A stretch of 64,000 nt of DNA from Burkholderia sp. Nafp2/4-1b (lineage in GTDB: Bacteria > Pseudomonadota > Gammaproteobacteria > Burkholderiales > Burkholderiaceae): contig NZ_ML058597.1 of assembly GCF_003635165.1 (NCBI RefSeq), positions 1,038,867 through 1,102,866 of the forward strand, given 5' to 3'. The notes below the pieces were generated by a model. It did no database searches. It worked only from the letters and a program-made list of their open reading frames with translations, and was not told the DNA's origin. Below are positions 24,640-33,470 of the stretch, in pieces. Within the stretch, counting starts at the first letter, position 1. Every line of letters begins with the position of its first letter. The translations under genes were made by a program, and so were the position numbers.

Positions 24640-26841
24640 ATGCGGGACACACTCTGGCCGGCCGCCGTGCTGGCAGCGACCCTCTGCACCAGCGTCTATG
24701 CGGGTAACGCCGATTTCAATTCACAGGGCGACGCTGCCGACGCGTTCGCGTCGTCCGCCGCACTGCGGCGCGCCGACCACCTCGTGCGCAAGATGACGCT
24801 CGACGAGAAACTGCGGTTCATTCATTCGCAATACGAAATGTCCAAGGTGCCGGGCGGCGGTGCCGGCTACATCCAGGGCGTACCGCGGCTCGGCATTCCC
24901 GACCTCAACATGGTCGATTCGGCGACCGGCTCGGGCAGCACGTCGCAGGCCAGCACGACGTTCCCCGCGACGATTGCCGTCGCCGCGAGCTGGGATCGCC
25001 GCCTGTCGTACGACTACGGCAAGCAGGTCGCGGTGCAGCTGCGCGCGCAAGGGTTCGGCATGGGTCTCGCCGGCGGCACCAACCTCGCGCGCGAGCCGCG
25101 CGGCGGCCGGCTGTTCGAGTATCTCGGCGAGGATCCGCTGCTCGCGGGCGATCTGCTCACGGAGCGCACGCTCGCCACGCAGCGGCAGAAGGTCATCGCG
25201 ACCATCAAGCACTATGCCGGCAACGAACAGGAGCACGGCCGGATGGGCGGCAACACGCAGATCGACGAACGCACGCTGCGCGAGCTCTACCTGCTGCCGT
25301 TCGAGATCGCCGCGAAGCGCGGGCAGCCCGGCAGCGTGATGTGCAGCTACAACCGGCTGAACGGCACCTACGCGTGCGAGAACACGCACCTGCTGAACGA
25401 CGTGCTGAAGAACGAATGGGGCTTCCAGGGCCAAGTGCAATCCGACTGGGGCGCGACCCACAGCACCGCCGCCGCGATCAACGCCGGGCTCGACGAGGAA
25501 GAGGACGTCGGCTCGACCGTCTACCTGACACCCGACGCCGTCAAGCAGGCGATCGCGAATGGCTCGGTGTCGACCGCTCGCCTCGACGACATGGTGCGCC
25601 GCAAGCTCGCCGTGATGATCCGCGTCGGCGTGATGGACGATCCGGCCAAGGGTGGCGGCACGATCGATTTCACGGCCGCGAACCGCTTCGCGCAGAGCGT
25701 CGCCGAGCAGTCCATCGTACTGCTTAAGAATGACGGCAACCAGTTGCCGCTGGCGGCGTCCGCGCTGTCGCGCATCGCCGTGATCGGCGGCCACGCCGAT
25801 GCGGCCGTGCTGTCGGGCGGCGGCTCCGGCAACACGCGCGCTCCGGTCAGCGGCTCGTTCGCGGGCTGCGGCGGCCTGACGTTCGGGTCGTCGACCGGCT
25901 GCAGCTGGTGGCGCAATCCGTGGCTCAAGGTCGACGTGCCGATCGTCGCCGCGATCCGCGCGCTCGCGCCGTCCGCGCAGGTCACGTTCGCGGGCAACAG
26001 CGACCAGCAGTCACCGTTCCGCGCGTACACGCAGCAGGAAATCGACCAGGCCGCGGCGCTCGCGGGCCGCTCGGACGTCGCGATCGTCGTGGTCGCGCAG
26101 CCGGCCGGCGAGGATTTCGGCGATCTGCAAAGCCTGAGCCTCGCGAATCCGTCGAACCAGGACGCGCTCGTCGAAGCCGTCGCGCGTGCGAATCCGCACA
26201 CGATCGTCGTCGTCCAGAGCGGCAATCCGGTGCTGATGCCGTGGAAGGACCGCGTGTCGGCGATCGTCGAGGCGTGGTATCCGGGCGAAGGCGGCGGCAA
26301 GGCGATCGCGAACGTGCTGTTCGGCGCGGTCAACCCGTCCGGCAAGCTGCCCGTCACGTTCCCGGCCCGCGACCAGGACACGCCGACGTGGGGGCAAAAC
26401 GGTGCGTTCGAGAACGACCCTGTCTACGCGGAGAAGCTGAACATGGGCTACCGCTGGTACGACGCGCGCAACATCAAGCCGATGTTCGAATTCGGCTACG
26501 GGCTGTCGTACACGCACTTCGCGTATTCGGGGCTGTCGGTGTCGCGGCAGCCGGACGGTTCGCTGAACGTCGCGTTCACCGTGCGTAACGACGGGCGCGT
26601 CGCCGGCGCGGAAACGCCGCAGGTTTATCTGGGTGTGCCGTACAAGGACGAACCGCCGAAGCGGCTGGTCGGCTGGGAGAAGATCCGCCTGAATCCGGGC
26701 GAGGCGCGGCATGTGCGCGTGACCGTGTCGCCGCGGATGCAGAGCGTGTGGGACACGTCGCGCAACGGCTGGAAGGTCGTGCCGGGCGGGACCGTGTATG
26801 TCGGCGCGTCGTCGCGGGATATCCGGCTGCAGGGTAGCTGA
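24640..26841 (+). CDS. exported family 3 glycoside hydrolase (beta-glucosidase type)
   Basis: A 733-residue enzyme with a signal peptide (MRDTLWPAAVLAATLCTSVYA, cleavage before GNAD). The GH3 barrel has VIATIKHYAGNEQE (conserved KH motif) and the nucleophile Asp269 in QSDWGA. The alpha/beta sandwich (about 345-560) follows VLLKNDGNQLPL, and a fibronectin-like C-terminal domain covers about 640-730 (RVTVSPRMQSVWDTSRNGW). ATG 24640 follows GGAGAG. It removes beta-linked sugars from the non-reducing end, probably in the periplasm. Its place at the end of the polysaccharide locus suggests trimming or recycling of locus polymer, but use of plant beta-glucosides is equally possible. The acid/base residue of the sandwich domain was not assigned. 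Confidence 0.9.
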   Translation: MRDTLWPAAVLAATLCTSVYAGNADFNSQGDAADAFASSAALRRADHLVRKMTLDEKLRFIHSQYEMSKVPGGGAGYIQGVPRLGIPDLNMVDSATGSGSTSQASTTFPATIAVAASWDRRLSYDYGKQVAVQLRAQGFGMGLAGGTNLAREPRGGRLFEYLGEDPLLAGDLLTERTLATQRQKVIATIKHYAGNEQEHGRMGGNTQIDERTLRELYLLPFEIAAKRGQPGSVMCSYNRLNGTYACENTHLLNDVLKNEWGFQGQVQSDWGATHSTAAAINAGLDEEEDVGSTVYLTPDAVKQAIANGSVSTARLDDMVRRKLAVMIRVGVMDDPAKGGGTIDFTAANRFAQSVAEQSIVLLKNDGNQLPLAASALSRIAVIGGHADAAVLSGGGSGNTRAPVSGSFAGCGGLTFGSSTGCSWWRNPWLKVDVPIVAAIRALAPSAQVTFAGNSDQQSPFRAYTQQEIDQAAALAGRSDVAIVVVAQPAGEDFGDLQSLSLANPSNQDALVEAVARANPHTIVVVQSGNPVLMPWKDRVSAIVEAWYPGEGGGKAIANVLFGAVNPSGKLPVTFPARDQDTPTWGQNGAFENDPVYAEKLNMGYRWYDARNIKPMFEFGYGLSYTHFAYSGLSVSRQPDGSLNVAFTVRNDGRVAGAETPQVYLGVPYKDEPPKRLVGWEKIRLNPGEARHVRVTVSPRMQSVWDTSRNGWKVVPGGTVYVGASSRDIRLQGS

Positions 26842-26923
26842 GCGACGATGCAGTGACCGGAAGCGCCGCGCGCGGCGCTTCGCCTTTCCCCGCACGGGCG
26901 CGCTCCCCGCCCGCCTGTGCGGG

Positions 26924-27031
26924 CTACCGGAACAGCAGCGCCAGCAGCATCGCAAGCGCCGCGATCCCGACGATCCCCGCCGCCACGCCCGCCAGATGCG
27001 CGGCGACCACGACACCCGCGGGCAACCGCAT
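26924..27031 (-). CDS. 35-residue single-span membrane peptide
   Basis: Too short for usual ORF finding. It reads MRLPAGVVVAAHLAGVAAGI, then VGIAALAMLLALLFR, so nearly the whole peptide is one hydrophobic helix with a basic residue at each end. The ATG lies two bases after the stop of the DUF4865 gene (TGA-CG-ATG), and AGGGAG precedes it by about ten bases inside that gene. This tight coupling and coherent composition make it a probable real small membrane protein. Function unknown. Confidence 0.6.
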   Translation of the reverse strand: MRLPAGVVVAAHLAGVAAGIVGIAALAMLLALLFR

Positions 27032-27033
27032 CG

Positions 27034-27612
27034 TCACGCACTCCCTGCCAGCGTATCGAGCAGCGGCCGCGCCAGATGCAGCACCTGATACACCGTGCCC
27101 GCCGCGCCGTCGTCGCCGGGCTCGTGCTCAGAGACGAGCGCGCGCGTCAGTCTCCAGCGTGCGGCATCGAGGCCGACGACTGCCGCCACGACGCCCGGCC
27201 GCGCCGCCGTCTCGCGATTGCGGGCGATCTCCCGCGCGAGCGTCGCGTCGAGATCGGCGTCAGCCGCGATGTCGACCGATTCGAGACGAACGAAGCGCGC
27301 CGTCGATGCGGGTCCCTTGCGCGCGTCAAGCGCGACCTGAACCTCGATCGGCGGACGCCCGAAGCTGTCCGTCACGACGCGAAAGCGGCCGTCCGTGACG
27401 AATTCGGCGAAGGCCCGTTCGGCGCGCCACAGATAGAACGACGCATAAGCGCTTTCCGTCGCGCCGTAGCGCCCGGCCTCGCGCAGCAGGAATCCCTTGA
27501 ACAGCAGTTCGGGCGTGTCGTCCCAGCGCGCGCCGCGCTCGCGCACACGCTCGCGAATGATCTCGAGGTCGTAGTCCGCCGGCAGGCGGTGCGAGTAGAA
27601 AGCGGTCAGCAT
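27034..27612 (-). CDS. DUF4865 family protein
   Basis: A 192-residue soluble protein beginning MLTAFYSHRLPADYDLEIIR, with the family features LLFKGFLLREAG and SAYASFYLWR (about 40-70). From memory this is DUF4865, often found beside a LysR regulator and enzymes of small-molecule metabolism; its biochemical role is unknown to me. CAGGAG precedes ATG 27612 closely. It is divergent from a LysR gene across a 141-bp region with a dyad, so it is probably that regulator's target, and it is followed by a coupled membrane peptide. Confidence 0.75.
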   Translation of the reverse strand: MLTAFYSHRLPADYDLEIIRERVRERGARWDDTPELLFKGFLLREAGRYGATESAYASFYLWRAERAFAEFVTDGRFRVVTDSFGRPPIEVQVALDARKGPASTARFVRLESVDIAADADLDATLAREIARNRETAARPGVVAAVVGLDAARWRLTRALVSEHEPGDDGAAGTVYQVLHLARPLLDTLAGSA

Positions 27613-27753
27613 GATCGGCTCCTGGCGAAAACAACGTCGTGAATCGGATGGAAGTCGGAAGCGGGCTGACAACAGCGTAGAAGCCCTTGAATCATTTGAA
27701 AAGACAATGGTAGAATATTTCAATGATTCGTCTTTTAAATGGATGAGCATGCG
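27613..27753. promoter_or_regulatory. divergent LysR/DUF4865 promoter with dyad operator
   Basis: A markedly AT-rich island (27685-27740) in GC-rich DNA. Arms GAATCATTTGAAA (27689-27701) and TTTCAATGATTC (27718-27729) are near-perfect inverted repeats separated by 16 bases, and TAGAATATT between them could serve as a -10 element. Position and layout suit a LysR-type activator site. Confidence 0.6.
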
Positions 27754-28611
27754 ATGAAGACGCTCGATATCGAGGCCGTGCACGCGTTCGTGCTGACCGC
27801 CGACCTGAAGAGTTTCACGCGGGCCGCCGAGGCGATGGATACGACGCAGTCCGCGGTGAGCCTGAAGATCAAGCGGCTCGAAGATGCGCTCGGCCGCCGC
27901 CTGCTCGAGCGCACGCCGCGCCACGTGCGCCTGTCCGCCGACGGCACCGCGTTCCTCGAACCGGCGCGCGAACTCGTCGCGGCGCACCATGGCGCGGTCG
28001 GCGCGTTCAGCTCGGCCCAGCAGCGGCTGGTCATCGGCGTCAGCCACCACGTCGTCGGCGCGGATCTGCCGATGCTGCTGCGCCGCATGAACGACGCGGA
28101 ACCGGGGCTCGTGCTGGAGATACGCGTCGCGACGTCGCGCGATGTGCTCGACGCGTTCGATCGCGGCCTGCTCGATGCGGCCGTCGTGCTGCACCACGAC
28201 AGCCGGCGCCTCGACGGAGAAACGATCCTGTCGGAATCGTTCGGCTGGATGGCCGCGGCCGATTTCGAGTACCGTCCGCCGCAACCGCTGCGGCTCGCGA
28301 CGCAAGCCGCGCCGTGCAGCGTGCGGCACATGGCGGTGAGCGCGCTGGACGAAGCCGGCGTCCCATGGACGGAAGTATTCGTCGGCGGCGGCGTCGCGAC
28401 GATCGGCGCGGCCGTATCCGCCGGGCTGGCCGTCGCGGCGCTCGGACACCGTGTCGCGCCGTCGGGTACGGTCGATGTCGGCACCCAGTACGGATTGCCG
28501 CCGCTGCCGACCCGCGACGTTGTGCTGCACGCCAACCAGACCGACGCGCGCGCGCGACAGGCACTGCGCACGCTGGGGGCGGCGCTCAGGTCGTCGGTCG
28601 GCGCGCGATAG
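27754..28611 (+). CDS. LysR-family transcriptional regulator
   Basis: A 285-residue regulator. The winged helix-turn-helix covers about 5-64 (AVHAFVLTADLKSFTRAAEAMDTTQSAVS, with KRLEDALGRRLLERTPR after it). The effector-binding domain covers about 90-285. ATG 27754 follows GGATGAG by six bases; ATG 27739, five codons earlier, has no ribosome site. It probably controls the divergent DUF4865 gene and its membrane peptide through the dyad between them, in the usual autoregulated arrangement. The inducer cannot be inferred. Confidence 0.92.
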   Translation: MKTLDIEAVHAFVLTADLKSFTRAAEAMDTTQSAVSLKIKRLEDALGRRLLERTPRHVRLSADGTAFLEPARELVAAHHGAVGAFSSAQQRLVIGVSHHVVGADLPMLLRRMNDAEPGLVLEIRVATSRDVLDAFDRGLLDAAVVLHHDSRRLDGETILSESFGWMAAADFEYRPPQPLRLATQAAPCSVRHMAVSALDEAGVPWTEVFVGGGVATIGAAVSAGLAVAALGHRVAPSGTVDVGTQYGLPPLPTRDVVLHANQTDARARQALRTLGAALRSSVGAR

Positions 28612-28885
28612 GTGGCCGGCTCCGAGCGACGAATGCCGCGTCGCCGTCGAGCCGCGTCGCCGTGCCGAATCGTGATCCGATGGCGGTACGTTGCGCCGCG
28701 TTCCGCGCCATGTTTTGCGGCTGCCCCGCCCGCTCGGGGTATCCTTCGTCTCGCGCCGCCGCGTGGTCGTCCCGTTCATCGGTCGACCGCGCGCCACGCA
28801 CGCCGGCGCCGAACCGTGCAGTACATTCGCGCCGGCCGCGACAGAATACGCCCGCCATGCGGGCACGCCATTGCATGCGCCGAGC

Positions 28886-29491
28886 ATGCCGACGACGATC
28901 AACGTGACCTACACCCTATCCGCTCCCCGCACGACCGAGCTCGAAATCCGCAAGAGCCGCTTCATCGCGTTTGCGATACCCGTCGACGACCGCGACGCCG
29001 CGATGCAGGCGCTGCAGCGGCTGCGCGACGAGCATCCGACGGCCACCCACGTGTGCTGGGCGCTGCTCGCGGGCGGCCAGTCGGGCATGTCGGACGACGG
29101 CGAACCGTCGGGCACCGCCGGCCGGCCGATCCTCGAAGTGCTGCGCCATCACGACCTCGACGGCGTGCTCGGCGCGGTCGTCCGCTACTACGGCGGCGTG
29201 AAGCTCGGCGCGGGCGGCCTGGTGCGCGCCTATACCGATGCGATCGCGTCGGCGCTGCTCGATGCCGAGCGGGTCGAACGGATTCGCTTCACGCGGTTCG
29301 CGATCGAAGTCGGCTATCCGGACGAAGCGCGCATCCGCCGCTGGATCGAACAGGGTGGCCATGAACTCGTGGACAGCGGGTACGGAATGACGGTGAAACT
29401 CGTGATCAAGCTGCCGGAAAGCGCCGAGGCGGCGGCAAAGGCCGAGTTGTTCGACCTCACGCAAGGTCGCTCGGGCTTCCCCGACCTGTGA
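28886..29491 (+). CDS. YigZ/IMPACT family protein
   Basis: A 201-residue protein. The N-terminal Impact domain contains KSRFIAFAIPVDD (about 25-37), THVCWALLAGG, SDDGEPSGTAGRPIL (about 70-84, the family hallmark) and VRYYGGVKLGAGGLVRAY (about 103-120). A C-terminal ferredoxin-like domain follows. Homologues include E. coli YigZ and eukaryotic IMPACT; the molecular role is uncertain, with links proposed to translation regulation. No ribosome site is evident before ATG 28886, but homology fixes the start within a few residues. It appears to be a single-gene unit. The 274 bp in front hold no recognised signal. Confidence 0.9.
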   Translation: MPTTINVTYTLSAPRTTELEIRKSRFIAFAIPVDDRDAAMQALQRLRDEHPTATHVCWALLAGGQSGMSDDGEPSGTAGRPILEVLRHHDLDGVLGAVVRYYGGVKLGAGGLVRAYTDAIASALLDAERVERIRFTRFAIEVGYPDEARIRRWIEQGGHELVDSGYGMTVKLVIKLPESAEAAAKAELFDLTQGRSGFPDL

Positions 29492-29715
29492 CCGTCGGGC
29501 CGCCGGCTCTGCATCGCCGTCGCGGTCTCGCACTGGTCTCGCACAGATTTCCGCGAAAATTCAGATGCGTCTGATGGCAAACCCGCGCGCCGAAACTTAA
29601 TCTCCCCGTAGTCTCGTCTCGCGACGCAACGCGCGAACGTCAGGCCCGGCGTGCCGACATGCCGCGCGTCGCGCGCCGCCGACACTCAGCATTCACCTAC
29701 GGGGATATCCGACGC

Positions 29716-30003
29716 ATGCAACTGCAACAACTGCAAGCCCAGCTCGCGGAACTCGATCGACGCATCCGGGCCGCACGGCGCGCCGAACGCGAAGCGGCAC
29801 TGATGCAGGTACGCCAGCTCGTGACGAACTATGCGTTGACCGCACGGGAAATTTTCGGGCAGGGTTACAGCGAGCGCGCGAAGCTGTTCACGATCGGCGC
29901 GAAATATCGCGATCCGATGACGGGCGCCACGTGGAGCGGGCGGGGGCGCCCGCCCGCATGGATCGCCGGCCGCGACCGCGCCGCATTCCTGATCCGCGAG
30001 TAA
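29716..30003 (+). CDS. H-NS family DNA-binding protein
   Basis: A 95-residue protein. Residues 1-45 form a coiled coil (LQQLQAQLAELDRRIRAARR) for dimerisation. The C-terminal H-NS DNA-binding motif is clear: YRDPMTGATWSGRGRPPAWI (about 66-85, core GRGRPPAW) binding the AT-rich minor groove. Such proteins silence AT-rich or horizontally acquired genes; Burkholderia chromosomes carry many small paralogues. ATG 29716 starts the coiled coil. An extended start at 29659 would add a basic 19-residue N terminus, but has no homology support. Confidence 0.88.
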   Translation: MQLQQLQAQLAELDRRIRAARRAEREAALMQVRQLVTNYALTAREIFGQGYSERAKLFTIGAKYRDPMTGATWSGRGRPPAWIAGRDRAAFLIRE

Positions 30004-30034
30004 GACGGCAAGCGCGCCGCGTTGCACGGCGCGC

Positions 30035-30062
30035 GCCGAGGGCCGAGGGCCGAGGGCCGAGC
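30035..30062. repeat. four tandem 7-bp units (GCCGAGG)
   Basis: Three perfect units and one with a final C, between the convergent H-NS-like and polyphosphate kinase genes. A candidate slipped-strand repeat with no coding effect. Confidence 0.7.
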
Positions 30063-30079
30063 CGGTCGGCCTGAACCGC

Positions 30080-31030
30080 TCAATAAACGTCCGGCACGAT
30101 CATGTTGTCCGGCACCGGGCGGCGAATGTAGTCCTCGTGATGCTCGCGCTGCGGCAGATCGATCGTCGGGCGCGGCACCTCGTGATACGGCACCTGGGTC
30201 AGCAGATGGTGGATGCAGTTCAGGCGCGCCCGTTTCTTGTCGACCGCCTGCACGACCCACCACGGCGCTTCGGGGATATGCGTGCGCTGCAGCATCTCTT
30301 CCTTCGCGGCCGTATAGGCTTCCCAGCGGCGGCGGCTCTCGAGGTCCATCGGGCTGAGCTTCCACTGTTTCAGCGGATCCACGATCCGGCTCTGGAAGCG
30401 CAGTTCCTGCTCGTGGTCGGTGATCGAGAACCAGTACTTGACGATCTGGATCCCGCTGCGCACGAGCATTTTCTCGAACTCGGGCACCGAGCGGAAAAAC
30501 TCCTCGTACTCGTCGTCCGTGCAGAAATTCATCACGCGCTCGACGCCTGCGCGGTTGTACCAGCTGCGATCGAACAGCACGATCTCGCCGCCGGCCGGCA
30601 GATGCGCGACATAGCGCTGGAAATACCACTGCGTGCGCTCGCGGTTGTTCGGCGCCGGCAGCGCCGCCACACGGCACACGCGTGGGTTCAGCCGCTGCGT
30701 GATGCGCTTGATCGCGCCGCCCTTGCCTGCCGCGTCCCGCCCCTCGAAAATCACGACGAGCCGGTGTCCCGTGCTCACGACCCAGTCCTGCAGCTTCACG
30801 AGCTCGCCCTGCAGCCGGAACAGCTCGCGGAAATACTGCTTGCGCGCTTCGCGGCGCTCCGGTGAGAACAGCAGGTCCTCGTTGTCGTCGAAGCGGCGGT
30901 CGTCGAGTTCCATTTCGAGTTCTTCGTCGTACGCGTCGACGAGGTCTTCCTCAAAACGGCGCTGGCGCGATTCGAGCGCTGCCGTATCGGTAAGGTGGTC
31001 GGTCTCGGTGCGGGTATCGTTGTCGCCCAT
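30080..31030 (-). CDS. ppk2: polyphosphate kinase 2
   Basis: A 316-residue PPK2-family enzyme. The acidic N terminus (about 20-70) is followed by Walker A GRDAAGKGGAIKRI (about 107-120), the arginine-rich lid NNRERTQWYFQRY and Walker B LFDRSWYNRAGVER (about 161-174). It transfers phosphate between polyphosphate and nucleotides (mainly making GTP/ATP or phosphorylating diphosphates) in the cytoplasm. ATG 31030 is preceded by AGGAGG, fixing the start. It is a monocistronic unit; the upstream 250 bp contain AT-rich DNA (31060-31110) that could be its promoter. The single-domain length fits class I PPK2. Confidence 0.93.
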   Translation of the reverse strand: MGDNDTRTETDHLTDTAALESRQRRFEEDLVDAYDEELEMELDDRRFDDNEDLLFSPERREARKQYFRELFRLQGELVKLQDWVVSTGHRLVVIFEGRDAAGKGGAIKRITQRLNPRVCRVAALPAPNNRERTQWYFQRYVAHLPAGGEIVLFDRSWYNRAGVERVMNFCTDDEYEEFFRSVPEFEKMLVRSGIQIVKYWFSITDHEQELRFQSRIVDPLKQWKLSPMDLESRRRWEAYTAAKEEMLQRTHIPEAPWWVVQAVDKKRARLNCIHHLLTQVPYHEVPRPTIDLPQREHHEDYIRRPVPDNMIVPDVY

Positions 31031-31277
31031 GGGGCCTCCTTCCTTCAAGTGACGCAGCCATACTCCACCATTATCCCAGTGTCGCGCGTCAAATTGATGA
31101 AAAAGGGGCCGACCGGGTCGTCAGAAACAGGAGCCGAGCGGCACGCTCGTCGGCACCGGGTTCACGGACCGGGTGATGGTGTCGGACGCCAGCGTCCGGT
31201 TGGGCCGGCCTGATCGTGCAGGTGCACGCGCATGCGCTACTGAAGCGGTGACGCAAATGCCGCGCCCACCGCATCAT

Positions 31278-31304
31278 GAAAAATGCCGGGCGCGCGCCCG
31301 GCAT
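31278..31304 (-). terminator. intrinsic terminator of ggt
   Basis: A perfect 22-bp palindrome at 31283-31304 (ATGCCGGGCGC and its complement) is followed on the minus strand by a run of five T. It lies 51 bp past the ggt stop. A second small hairpin, GACCGC-CAAA-GCGGTC, lies at 31321-31336. Confidence 0.8.
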
Positions 31305-31355
31305 CGATCGCCGTCGACACGACCGCCAAAGCGGTCGCGCAGCCGGCCGGCTCCG

Positions 31356-33077
31356 TCAACGAATGATCCGCGTGACCCCGCGCCCGCGCGGATCGGCCAT
31401 CGCCTCCGGCGTCTTGCCGTCGATCTTGATCACCTGGATGTCGCCGCTGAAATCCTGCCCCTTCAGCGTATAGCCGCGTGCCTCGAGCTGCTTCGCGAGT
31501 TCGCCTTCGATCGGCTTGTACGGCTCCCAGAAAATCGTATTCGGCGGCAGCAGCTGATGGTGGAACCGCATCGCGCCGACGGCCTCCTTCAACGGCATCT
31601 TGAAATCATAGATGTTGTTGATCACCTGGAAGATCGACGTGAAGATCCGCGAGCCGCCCGGCGTGCCGATCACGAGCGATACCTTGCCGTCCTTCGTCAT
31701 GATCGTCGGCGACATCGACGACAGCGGACGCTTCTTCGGCTCGATCGCGTTCGCATCGCTGCCGACCACGCCGAACATGTTCGCGACGCCCGGCTTCGCG
31801 GAAAAGTCGTCCATCTCGTCGTTCAGCACGATCCCGGTGCCGTCGGCGATCACGCCCGAGCCGAAATAACCGTTGATCGTGTACGTGTTCGACACCGCGT
31901 TGCCCCACTTGTCGACGACCGAGAAGTGCGTCGTTTCCGCTTTCTCCGGCATCGTCGTGCCGAGGCCCGGCTGCACGCTCTTGGTATCCGACGGCTCCTT
32001 CGGGTTGACTTCCGCCGCGCGCTTCGCGATGTAGGCATCGTCGGTCAGCTGCGCAATCGGGACCTTGTAGAAGTCGGGGTCGCCGAGGTACTGCGCGCGA
32101 TCGGCGAACACGCGCTTCTCGATTTCCGCGACCAGGTGGATGTATTGCGGCGAATTGAGCTTCACGCCCTCGAAGTCCTGCTTGCGGTCGGCCTTCATCT
32201 TCAGCAGCTGCACGAGGCCGATGCCGCCCGAGCTCGGCGGCGGCGCGGTGATCACGTCATAGCCGTTCCACTTCGCCTGCACCGGCTGGCGCCACACCGC
32301 GCGGTATTGCGCGAGATCCTCGGTGGTGATCAGCCCGTTGCCGTCGCCGGTCTTCATCGACGCGGCGATCAGCTCGGCCGTCTTGCCCTTGTAGAACCCT
32401 TCCGCGCCGTTGTTCGCGATGCGCGTCAGGACGTCGGCAAGATCGGCCTGCTTGAAGTTCACGCCGGCCTTCAGGCCCGAGAAATACTTGTCGAAATTGG
32501 TCTTGCCGCCGAATTCCTTCGATGCGTCGACGCCGCGCTGCGCCAGTTGTTCGTCGACGACGAAGCCGTCGCGCGCATAGTGGATCGCCGGCGCGAGCAC
32601 CTGCTTCCACTTGAGCTTGCCGAAGCGCTTCTGCGCTTCCCACATGCCCGCGACCGTGCCCGGCACACCGGCTGCGCGCGGCCCGTACAGGCTCATGCCC
32701 TTGACGACGTTGCCGTCCTTGTCGAGGTACATGTCCTTGGTGGCGGCGAGCGGCGCGCGCTCGCGGTAGTCGATGAAGTACGGCTTGCCGTCCTTGTAGA
32801 TCGTCATGAAGCCGCCGCCGCCGATATTGCCGGCTTCCGGGTACGTGACGGCGAGCGTGAACGCGATCGCGACGGCCGCGTCGATCGCGTTGCCGCCTTC
32901 CTTGAAGATCCGCTCCGCGGCATCCGCGCTGTACTTGTCGGCCACCGCGACCGCCGAGCTCGTCAGGACGGCCGGCTGCGGTCCCTTCGCATAAGCCGGC
33001 GCGTTCGGCAAAAAGCCGATGCCGGTGACCGTCGCGAGCACGGCGGCGGATGTTTTGAAACGATTCAACGTAGTCAT
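31356..33077 (-). CDS. ggt: gamma-glutamyltransferase precursor
   Basis: A 573-residue periplasmic enzyme. The signal peptide runs to about residue 24 (GFLPNAPAYA-K). The large subunit ends before Thr382 in ETTHFSVVD, where autocleavage frees the N-terminal nucleophile. Downstream, GNAVSNTYTIN and LNDEMDDFSAKPG are conserved active-site and lid segments. It cleaves the gamma-glutamyl bond of glutathione and transfers or hydrolyses the glutamyl group. ATG 33077 follows GGGAG and starts the signal peptide; the upstream frame (to 33119) has no such support. Monocistronic, with its own terminator. It could feed Cys-Gly or glutamate to the peptide importer encoded at 47630-53166. Confidence 0.95.
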   Translation of the reverse strand: MTTLNRFKTSAAVLATVTGIGFLPNAPAYAKGPQPAVLTSSAVAVADKYSADAAERIFKEGGNAIDAAVAIAFTLAVTYPEAGNIGGGGFMTIYKDGKPYFIDYRERAPLAATKDMYLDKDGNVVKGMSLYGPRAAGVPGTVAGMWEAQKRFGKLKWKQVLAPAIHYARDGFVVDEQLAQRGVDASKEFGGKTNFDKYFSGLKAGVNFKQADLADVLTRIANNGAEGFYKGKTAELIAASMKTGDGNGLITTEDLAQYRAVWRQPVQAKWNGYDVITAPPPSSGGIGLVQLLKMKADRKQDFEGVKLNSPQYIHLVAEIEKRVFADRAQYLGDPDFYKVPIAQLTDDAYIAKRAAEVNPKEPSDTKSVQPGLGTTMPEKAETTHFSVVDKWGNAVSNTYTINGYFGSGVIADGTGIVLNDEMDDFSAKPGVANMFGVVGSDANAIEPKKRPLSSMSPTIMTKDGKVSLVIGTPGGSRIFTSIFQVINNIYDFKMPLKEAVGAMRFHHQLLPPNTIFWEPYKPIEGELAKQLEARGYTLKGQDFSGDIQVIKIDGKTPEAMADPRGRGVTRIIR

Positions 33078-33470
33078 TGCGTGTCTCCCATATGGATCTC
33101 GTTCGGGCCGGAAAGGCACCCGATCCGCTTATGGCCGCTGGCGCGCCGACGGCCACGTGCGGTTTCGTAGTATAGGAGCAGAAAAAGGGTCGAACACGGA
33201 GGCCGCGACGAAAGGTTGCTAAACGTGTGTGGTGCGATGCGGCGCCGCGTAAAAACTGCTACACGGATCGGTCGAAATTTCACGCATCCTGCGTGCTTGC
33301 GACGCGCACAAAAACCGAAAGTTGCGTCGTGCGCAGCGGGCACGCGCCGAACGCAAAAAAATCCGCGATCGACCGCCCGCGGCGCACGCCTATCTGCGAA
33401 GATAGCGCCCCGCTTTCGCGCCGCATCTTTGCATTCACGCGCCGCTTCACGCTTCTTCGTCTCGTTTCCT
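33078..33470. promoter_or_regulatory. divergent promoter region, ggt and YdjM-like gene
   Basis: 393 bp without a supported gene. A-rich tracts occur near 33183, 33250, 33310 and 33354. No named operator was recognised. Confidence 0.4.
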
